Assembly (NCBI GenBank): GCA_021443405.1
Contig: JABUUA010000045.1
Location: 1 to 11,795 of the forward strand
Source of the DNA: Bacteroidaceae bacterium
GTDB lineage: Bacteria > Bacteroidota > Bacteroidia > Bacteroidales > Bacteroidaceae
DNA length: 11,795 bases
Reading direction: 5' to 3'
Shown: in pieces, positions 5,865-11,795 of the stretch
Position numbering within the stretch: the first letter of the stretch is position 1
Layout of the letters: every line of letters begins with the position of its first letter
The notes under the pieces: model-generated
The model's database searches: none
What the model was told of the DNA's origin: nothing
Seen by the model: only the letters and a program-made list of their open reading frames with translations
Made by a program: the position numbers and the translations under genes

Positions 5865-6874
5865 AGAAAATAGGTTTGCTTATCCGCCCGTTGCTGGCCG
5901 TTCTTCTGCTGGTTTCTTGCCAGGGAACGAAACAGCCGAAGCGCCTCGCCGAGTCGAAGGGAATGCCTTGCGAGCTCACCGTGGTGATGGACCCCGCCGT
6001 GATGAGCAGCGACCTGCGCGATTCGGTGAAGACCATCGTGGAAGGCGATGCTCCCGACCTGCCGGTGGGCGAGGATATTTTTCGCGTCAACAACATCAGC
6101 AGCCGCGGTTATTCGGGCATCTTCACCGTGATGCACAGCCTCGTCTTCTTCGAAATCGACCCCCAGTTGAAAGCGCCCCGCCTGGGCATTGCCCGCGACG
6201 TGGAGGCCAAGCCCCAATTGCAAGTGCACTGCATGGCGCCCAGCGTGGAACAGATGCGCTCCTTCATGAGCGAGAAGCGCGAGGCCATACAGAGGGCCGT
6301 CATCGATTTCCAACTCGACCGCATCGCCACGCTTACGCAACGGCAATACAGCAAAAAAGTGTTCGACGACGTGAGTCAAGTCTGCGGCTACGAGCTAAAA
6401 ATGCCCGTGGACATCATCGCCACGAAGCGTGGTCAGCACTTTGTGTGGGGCGGCACCAACCGAGGAGAGAAAGACCTCAACTGCCTGTTCTACACACTTC
6501 CTTGGGACGGCACCGACCAGGCCTTCAGCGTGGAACATTTCGTCGAGCAGCGTGACTCGGTGCTGCGCGCCAACATTCCCGGCAGTCAGCCCGGGCAGTA
6601 CATGACCACGAGTCGTAACGACGCCGACGAACCCGTCGTGTGGCCGCGCTTGCGACGACTGCAAGGCCAGCAGACCCTCGAGGTGCACGGACTGTGGGAA
6701 CTCAAGGGCGGCTACATGGGCGGACCATTTGTATCGCTTGTCCGCGTCGATACGGCGAACCGCCAAATTGTGGTCAGCGAGGGCTTTGTCTTCAACCCCA
6801 ATGCCCCCAAGCGCGACCTTCTTCGTCAGCTTGAAGGCGCTTTGCGGACTGCAAAACCTTTGCGTCAGCGGTGA
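5861..6874 (+). CDS. DUF4837 family lipoprotein
   Basis: 337 residues from the ATG overlapping the permease stop; the frame is open for 75 codons further upstream but those codons lie inside the permease gene and encode no signal sequence. The N-terminus is a lipoprotein signal: basic MKK, hydrophobic core LLAVLLLVS, lipobox ending at C20 (LVSC-QG). After the cysteine come GTKQPKR, basic rather than acidic, so it lacks the acidic surface-export signal described for Bacteroidetes lipoproteins and may face the periplasm. The mature part contains the DUF4837 pattern (ISSRGYSGIFTVMHSLVFFEI, WGGTNRGEKDLNCLFYTLP, LRRLQGQQTLEVHGLWEL, GGPFVSLV, GFVFNPNAPKRDLLRQLE). The function is unknown. Tight linkage to the LolC/E-type permease suggests a role at the envelope. 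metG starts 36 bases later. Confidence 0.85.
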   Translation: MKKIGLLIRPLLAVLLLVSCQGTKQPKRLAESKGMPCELTVVMDPAVMSSDLRDSVKTIVEGDAPDLPVGEDIFRVNNISSRGYSGIFTVMHSLVFFEIDPQLKAPRLGIARDVEAKPQLQVHCMAPSVEQMRSFMSEKREAIQRAVIDFQLDRIATLTQRQYSKKVFDDVSQVCGYELKMPVDIIATKRGQHFVWGGTNRGEKDLNCLFYTLPWDGTDQAFSVEHFVEQRDSVLRANIPGSQPGQYMTTSRNDADEPVVWPRLRRLQGQQTLEVHGLWELKGGYMGGPFVSLVRVDTANRQIVVSEGFVFNPNAPKRDLLRQLEGALRTAKPLRQR

Positions 6875-6910
6875 GACAACAAACTTTTAATGTAAGATAA
6901 ACTAATAAAT

Positions 6911-8968
6911 ATGGACAAGAAATTCAAAAGAACAACCGTGACGGCAGCGCTGCCTTACGCCAATGGACCCGTTCACATCGGCCACTTGGCTGGCGTGTAT
7001 GTTCCTGCCGACATTTATGTCCGCTACTTGCGACTGAAGGGACGCGACGTCATCTTCGTGGGCGGTAGCGACGAGCACGGCGTGCCCGTGACCATTCGTG
7101 CCCGCAAGGAGGGCATTACCGTGCAGGAAGTAGTGGACCGTTACCACTATCTCATCAAGGATTCGTTTGAGAAATTCGGCATCTCCTTCGATGTGTACAG
7201 CCGCACTACAAGCGACACCCACCACAAACTCGCCAGCGACTTCTTCCGCAAACTCTACGACGAAGGGAAGTTCGTGGAGCAGGTGACAGAGCAGTTCTAC
7301 GATGAGGCCACCGGTCATTTCCTTACCGACCGCAACATCCGCGGCGAGTGCCCTCGCTGCCATGCTCCCGAGGCTTATGGCGACCAGTGCGAGAAGTGCG
7401 GCGCCACGCTCTCGCCCGAAGAACTCATCAATCCCTATAACGCCGAGACGGGTAACCCGCTGGTGAAGCGCGAGACCAAGCACTGGTATTTGCCCTTGGA
7501 CAAGGACCAGCAGTGGCTTGAGCAGTGGATTTTGCAGGAACACAAGGAATGGCGGTCCAATGTCTATGGCCAGTGCAAGTCGTGGCTCGACGGTGGTTTG
7601 CGTCCTCGTGCTGTGACTCGCGATCTCGACTGGGGCATCCCCGTTCCCGTGGAGGGTGCCGACGGCAAGGTGCTCTATGTGTGGTTCGACGCCCCCATCG
7701 GCTACATTTCGAACACCAAGGAGCTCTGCGACTCCAATCCCGCACTGGGTTCGTGGGAGACATGGTGGAAAGACCCCGAGACACGCCTCGTTCACTTCAT
7801 CGGAAAGGACAATATCGTGTTCCACTGCATCGTGTTCCCCGCCATGCTGAAAGCGCACGGCGACTACATTTTGCCCGATAATGTTCCCTCGAACGAGTTC
7901 CTGAATCTCGAAGGAAACAAGATTTCCACCTCGAAGAATTATGCCGTTTGGCTCAACGAATACCTGGTGGAACTGCCTAATCGTCAGGACGAGTTGCGCT
8001 ACGTGCTCACCGCCAACGCCCCCGAGACCAAGGACAACGATTTCACTTGGGCCGATTTCCAAGCCCGTTGCAACAACGAGTTGGTGGCCGTTTACGGTAA
8101 CTTCGTGAATCGCGCCCTGCAGTTGACGCAGAAGTATTACGCCGGTGTGGTGCCCGCCTGTGGCGCGCTCACCGACTACGACCGCGAGACGCTTGCCGAG
8201 TTCGACGGCGTGAAGGAGAAGTTGGAACAACTGCTCGAGGGCTTCAAGTTCCGCGAAGCACAGAAGGAGGCCATGAACCTCGCCCGCATCGGCAACAAAT
8301 ATATTGCCGACTGTGAGCCTTGGAAGGTCATCAAGACAGACCCCGAGCGCGTGAAGACCATCATTTATATTTCGCTCCAGCTCACCGCCAACCTGGCCAT
8401 TGCCTTTGAACCCTTCCTGCCTTTCTCAAGCCAGCGTCTGCGCGAAATGCTCGCCATGGAAAGTTTCTCATGGGAACAACTTGGTCAGACCAATCTGTTG
8501 GCCATGGGCAAACAATTGGCCACGCCCTCGCTGTTGTTCAGTAAAATCGAGGACGACATCATTGCCGCTCAGATTCAGAAACTGGAGGACACCATCAAGG
8601 CCAACGAGGAAGCCGCCTACAAGGCCGCGCCTGTGAAGGAGGATGTTTCCTTTGAAGACTTTGAGAAACTCGATATCCGTGTGGGCCTCGTAAAGGCTTG
8701 CGAGAAGATAAAGAAGAGCAAAAAATTGCTCAAGTTCACGCTCGACGACGGCAGTGGCCAAGACCGCACCATCCTTTCAGGCATAGCCCAGTGGTACGAA
8801 CCCGAGCAGTTGGTGGGTAAGCGTGTGCTTTTCATTGCCAACTTCGAGCCCCGAAAGATGATGGGCGAGGAGAGTCAGGGCATGATACTCTCGGCGGTCA
8901 ACTATAACGGCGACCTTTCGGTCACCACCACGTTAGGCGATGTGAAACCCGGTAGTCAGGTAGGATGA
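6911..8968 (+). CDS. metG: Methionyl-tRNA synthetase with C-terminal tRNA-binding domain
   Basis: 685 residues. It charges tRNA-Met with methionine at the cost of ATP, for initiation and elongation. The class I Rossmann core shows HIGH (22-25). The four-cysteine zinc knuckle is CPRC...CEKC (C147, C150, C160, C163), the MetG1-type insertion. WFDAPIGYIS (258-267) lies in the core. The KMSKS loop is KISTSK (337-342), with I-S-T in place of M-S-K, a variant common in this family. The helical anticodon domain follows to about 545. A linker leads to an OB-fold Trbp111/EMAP-type domain (579-685, VSFEDFEKLDIRVG; FIANFEPRKMMGEESQGM), present in many bacterial dimeric enzymes. The leader TAAGATAAACTAATAAAT is A/T-rich. 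The stop overlaps the metF start (ATGA, 8965-8968). Confidence 0.97.
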   Translation: MDKKFKRTTVTAALPYANGPVHIGHLAGVYVPADIYVRYLRLKGRDVIFVGGSDEHGVPVTIRARKEGITVQEVVDRYHYLIKDSFEKFGISFDVYSRTTSDTHHKLASDFFRKLYDEGKFVEQVTEQFYDEATGHFLTDRNIRGECPRCHAPEAYGDQCEKCGATLSPEELINPYNAETGNPLVKRETKHWYLPLDKDQQWLEQWILQEHKEWRSNVYGQCKSWLDGGLRPRAVTRDLDWGIPVPVEGADGKVLYVWFDAPIGYISNTKELCDSNPALGSWETWWKDPETRLVHFIGKDNIVFHCIVFPAMLKAHGDYILPDNVPSNEFLNLEGNKISTSKNYAVWLNEYLVELPNRQDELRYVLTANAPETKDNDFTWADFQARCNNELVAVYGNFVNRALQLTQKYYAGVVPACGALTDYDRETLAEFDGVKEKLEQLLEGFKFREAQKEAMNLARIGNKYIADCEPWKVIKTDPERVKTIIYISLQLTANLAIAFEPFLPFSSQRLREMLAMESFSWEQLGQTNLLAMGKQLATPSLLFSKIEDDIIAAQIQKLEDTIKANEEAAYKAAPVKEDVSFEDFEKLDIRVGLVKACEKIKKSKKLLKFTLDDGSGQDRTILSGIAQWYEPEQLVGKRVLFIANFEPRKMMGEESQGMILSAVNYNGDLSVTTTLGDVKPGSQVG

Positions 8969-9924
8969 TGTCAGTATCAGAACTCTTACAGACCACCAAG
9001 ACCACGCTGTTCAGCTTCGAGATACTGCCTCCCTTGCGTGGGCGCAGCATTTCGCAGATTTACGACACCATTGACACGTTGATGCAGTTCAACCCTGCGT
9101 TCATCGAGGTCACCACGCACCGTAGCGACTTTGCCTATCGCGAGACCTCGTCAGGCGTGTTCATGCGTGTCGAGGAACGCTTGCGCCCCGGCACGGTGGC
9201 CGTGGCCTGCGCCATCAAACAGCGCTATGGCGTGCCCGTGGTTCCCCACATTATTTGCAGCGGCTACACGCAGCAGGAGACCGAATACGAGCTCATCGAC
9301 CTCTCTTTCTTTGATATCTTCGACCTCCTCGTGCTGCGCGGCGACAAGGCCAAGCAGGACAATCGCTTCATTCCTAAGGAAGGCGGACTGCGCTTTGCCA
9401 ACGAACTCTGTGAGCAGATAAACCGTTTCAACGACGGTCACCTGCTCTATGGCGACCAGCACAACATCATCACCTCGCGGCCGTTCACGTATGGCGTGGC
9501 GGGGTATCCCGAGAAACACGAGGAGGCCATGTCGATGCAAGCCGACATCGACGCGCTCAAGCGTAAGGTGGATGCCGGCGCCGGCTACATCGTCACCCAA
9601 ATGTTCTATGACAACCGTAAGTATTTCGACTACTGCGAGTGCCTGGCGAAGGCCGGCATTCATGTGCCTGTGGTGCCCGGCATCAAGCCGTTGGGAACGC
9701 TCAATCACTTGACCATGCTTCCTCGTACGTTCCACATCGATTTCCCCGACACGCTCGTGAAGCAGTTGCAACACTGCCGTACCAACGACGAGGTGCGCCG
9801 TGTGGGCATCGAGTGGGGCATCCAACAATGTCAGGAACTCAAGGCTGCCGGTGCTCCCTCGCTCCACTTCTACACGATGAACGCCGCGTCGGCCATCGCA
9901 GAAATCATGCGTGAGGTGGGCTAA
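8965..9924 (+). CDS. metF: 5,10-methylenetetrahydrofolate reductase
   Basis: 319 residues, slightly longer than E. coli MetF (296). The flavoenzyme reduces 5,10-methylene-THF to 5-methyl-THF, the methyl donor for methionine synthase, in the cytosol. The TIM-barrel motifs are present in order: FSFEILPPLRG (16-25-ish) with the catalytic glutamate E19, IEVTTH (47-52), LLVLRGD (121-127) with D127 corresponding to the FAD-contacting aspartate, YGVAGYPEKHEEA (176-188), and GAGYIVTQMFYD (205-216) with the folate-binding Q212. PGIKPLG (238-244) follows, equivalent to the PGI-P motif. The ATG at 8965 overlaps the metG stop; codon 2 is also ATG (8968), so either may be used. The gene sits directly before metH, whose product uses its product. 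Confidence 0.95.
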   Translation: MMSVSELLQTTKTTLFSFEILPPLRGRSISQIYDTIDTLMQFNPAFIEVTTHRSDFAYRETSSGVFMRVEERLRPGTVAVACAIKQRYGVPVVPHIICSGYTQQETEYELIDLSFFDIFDLLVLRGDKAKQDNRFIPKEGGLRFANELCEQINRFNDGHLLYGDQHNIITSRPFTYGVAGYPEKHEEAMSMQADIDALKRKVDAGAGYIVTQMFYDNRKYFDYCECLAKAGIHVPVVPGIKPLGTLNHLTMLPRTFHIDFPDTLVKQLQHCRTNDEVRRVGIEWGIQQCQELKAAGAPSLHFYTMNAASAIAEIMREVG

Positions 9925-9960
9925 GCCTTCGGCATGTCAGTCCTCCGACACCGCAAACTA

Positions 9961-9975
9961 ATGAAACGACTATGA
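9961..9975 (+). CDS. Possible four-codon leader cistron overlapping the metH start
   Basis: ATG AAA CGA CTA TGA encodes MKRL and stops at 9973-9975, so its stop overlaps the metH start in an ATGA. It could feed ribosomes onto metH by termination-reinitiation. It may equally be chance. No conserved stem or SD sequence helps to decide. Confidence 0.2.
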   Translation: MKRL

Positions 9976-11795
9976 CTCTACAGCAACGACTGGAACAGGC
10001 TTCCGCCCAGGGCCGCGCCTTACTCTTCGATGGGGCTATGGGCACGATGATTATGCGTCAGCACCTTACCGAGGAGGATTTCCGCGGCGAGGAGTTCTGC
10101 CAGTGGCCCGTGCTCCTGCGCGGCAACAATGACTTGTTGGTGCTCACACGCCCCGACGTCATCAGTGACATCCACCGCCAGTACCTCGAAGCGGGCGCCG
10201 ACTTCCTCAGCACCTGCACGTTTTCCAGTCAGCGCGTCTCACAGCAGGAATACCATCTCGCAGACCATTGCGAGCGGATGTGCCGTGAAGGCGTTCGCTT
10301 GGCGCGCGCTGAGGCCGACCGCATGACGGCGCTCACCCCCGACCAGCCGCGTTTTGTGCTTGGCGATGTTGGGCCCACGAGTCGCATGCTCTCGATGAGT
10401 GAGGACGTGAACAACCCTGCGGACCGCAGTATTACCTTCGACGCGCTCGCCGATGCCTTCCGAGAGCAGATGCAATGGCTGGTGGACGCGGGTGTCGATG
10501 GCCTGCTGGTGGAGACCATTTTCGACACGCTCAATGCCAAGGCAGCCATAGCCGCCTACAACAGCCTCACCCAACGGGTGCCTCTGTTCCTCTCCGTTAC
10601 GGTGAGCGACAGCAGCGGCCGCACTCTATCCGGCCAGACCATTCCCGCTTTTTGTGCCACGGTGGCCTATGCACAGCCCTTGTGCGTGGGTATGAACTGC
10701 GGCCTGGGCCCGTCGGGCATGCTGCCTCTCATCCAGCAGATGCGCGGGTGTTGGCCGGGATTCGTTTCGTGCTACCCTAATGCCGGACTGCCCAACGAGA
10801 TGGGGCAGTACGACGTCACGCCTGCCGACATGGTGGCGCAGATGCGCCCGATGATGGAGCTGCGTCTTGTGGACATTATAGGCGGTTGCTGCGGCACAAC
10901 GCCCGAGCACATCGCCGCCATGCGCCAGCTCATCGAGGAATTTGCGGCCGACAGCACCGCGGCGCCTCGGTCGTCTGTGATGCCTGCCCCGACGTCCGAG
11001 GGTCTTACCCTTGCCGGACTTGAGCCTTTTACCTACGGTTCCGCCGACTTTATCGTGGTGGGCGAGCGCTGCAACGTGGCTGGTTCGCGCAAGTTCCTGC
11101 GCCTGATTAACGAGAAACAATACGATGAGGCGCTTGCCATTGCCCGCCGTCAGGTGGAGCAGGGCGCCATGGTCATCGACATCAACATGGACGACGGACT
11201 GCTCGACGCCCGTGCTGAGATGCGAACCTTCTTGCATCTGCTCGCTTCCGATCCCGCCATCTGCCGCGTTCCGGTGATGGTGGACTCGAGTCGGTTCGAT
11301 GTCATCGAGGAAGGACTGAAGTGTTTCCAAGGAAAGGCCGTGGTGAACAGCATCTCGCTCAAGCAAGGCGAGGCCGAATTTCTTGACCACGCACGCCGTG
11401 TGAAAGCGTTGGGAGCGGCCGTCATCGTGATGTGCTTCGACGAACAAGGGCAGGCCACCGACTACGAACGCCGCATCGCTATCTGCGAGCGCACCTATCG
11501 TCTGCTCACTCATGAGGTTGGCTTTGCCCCTTCCGATATTATCTTCGACCCCAACGTGCTGACCATCGCCACCGGCATGGCTGAGCACGCCGACTATGCC
11601 CGCGACTTCATTCGTGCCACGCATTGGATTACCACTCATCTTCCGGGCGCGCGAGTGAGTGGCGGTCTCAGCAATTTGTCCTTCGCGTTCCGCGGCAACA
11701 ACTACCTGCGCGAGGCCATGCACTCGGTGTTTCTCCACCATGCCCGCAAGGCCGGCATGGGCATGGCCGTAGGGTATGCCCAGAAGGGCGAATGG
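9972..11795 (+). CDS. metH: Cobalamin-dependent methionine synthase, N-terminal half (3' end outside window)
   Basis: 608 residues are visible and the frame is open to the last base. MetH moves a methyl group from 5-methyl-THF to homocysteine through methylcobalamin. Domain 1, the homocysteine-binding barrel (about 1-325), starts with LLFDGAMGTMI. It holds the zinc cysteines C243 (MNCGLGPSG) and C306-C307 (GGCCGTTPEHI). Domain 2, the pterin-binding barrel, begins near 357 (FIVVGERCNVAGSRKFLRLI) and shows VIDINMDDGLLD, VMVDSSR, NSISLKQGE, FDPNVLTIATGM and SGGLSNLSFAFRGNN. The cap, B12-binding and activation domains lie beyond the window. The first ATG (9961) is out of frame, so 9972 is the start. 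The last about 12 residues leave the family pattern. No cobalamin riboswitch fits in the 47-base gap after metF. Confidence 0.95.
   Translation, partial: MTLQQRLEQASAQGRALLFDGAMGTMIMRQHLTEEDFRGEEFCQWPVLLRGNNDLLVLTRPDVISDIHRQYLEAGADFLSTCTFSSQRVSQQEYHLADHCERMCREGVRLARAEADRMTALTPDQPRFVLGDVGPTSRMLSMSEDVNNPADRSITFDALADAFREQMQWLVDAGVDGLLVETIFDTLNAKAAIAAYNSLTQRVPLFLSVTVSDSSGRTLSGQTIPAFCATVAYAQPLCVGMNCGLGPSGMLPLIQQMRGCWPGFVSCYPNAGLPNEMGQYDVTPADMVAQMRPMMELRLVDIIGGCCGTTPEHIAAMRQLIEEFAADSTAAPRSSVMPAPTSEGLTLAGLEPFTYGSADFIVVGERCNVAGSRKFLRLINEKQYDEALAIARRQVEQGAMVIDINMDDGLLDARAEMRTFLHLLASDPAICRVPVMVDSSRFDVIEEGLKCFQGKAVVNSISLKQGEAEFLDHARRVKALGAAVIVMCFDEQGQATDYERRIAICERTYRLLTHEVGFAPSDIIFDPNVLTIATGMAEHADYARDFIRATHWITTHLPGARVSGGLSNLSFAFRGNNYLREAMHSVFLHHARKAGMGMAVGYAQKGEW

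Noticed and set aside
6875..6910. Separate promoter or riboswitch before metG
   Set aside because: No TAnnTTTG box is present and 36 bases are too short for a SAM riboswitch; the A/T-rich leader is ordinary for this phylum.
6902..8230. 442-codon open frame on the minus strand opposite metG
   Set aside because: metG on the + strand is certain. The antisense frame is a by-product of GC-rich codon usage; its translation is rich in H, V and G with no recognisable domain.

Overview
The window looks like a piece of a Bacteroidales chromosome, most likely Prevotellaceae, and probably a whole draft contig because both ends fall inside genes. The support is: promoters of the Bacteroidetes type (TAnnTTTG at -7, TTG/TTTG about 20 bases upstream), A/T-rich leaders without clear Shine-Dalgarno sites, a surface protein ending in a Por/T9SS-like tail, a DUF4837 lipoprotein and a DUF4143-type ATPase. 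Most of the window is GC-rich. The left 2 kb is visibly less so.

Left part (1-2161): the 3' end of a cell-surface protein gene (+) converges on a solitary AAA ATPase/DUF4143 gene (-), and the two share a strong bidirectional terminator (593-627). Behind the ATPase promoter lie three identical 19-bp units at an exact 23-bp period. The nearest unit supplies the likely -33 element of that promoter. A gene-free stretch of 269 bp follows, with a short pyrimidine repeat and a possible xerD terminator.

Middle (2162-3186): xerD (-) is divergent from aroQ (+). Their -7 boxes form one near-perfect palindrome, so the two promoters occupy overlapping DNA.

Right part (3187-11795): eight genes run on the + strand with gaps of -4, 12, 48, -4, 36, -4 and 47 bases, which suggests one long transcription unit. 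They are aroQ (shikimate pathway), a class I O-methyltransferase, rbfA (30S maturation), a LolC/LolE-type permease, a DUF4837 lipoprotein, metG, metF and the first half of metH. Three joins are ATGA overlaps. metF and metH act in sequence (5-methyl-THF synthesis, then methionine synthesis) and metG loads methionine onto tRNA, so this end is a methionine/one-carbon block.

Most of the window is housekeeping. The parts that stand out are the repeat-controlled ATPase locus, the palindromic divergent promoter, the permease-lipoprotein pair, and a suspicious last ~36 bases in metH. I found no RNA genes, CRISPR arrays, insertion sequences or recognisable riboswitches.
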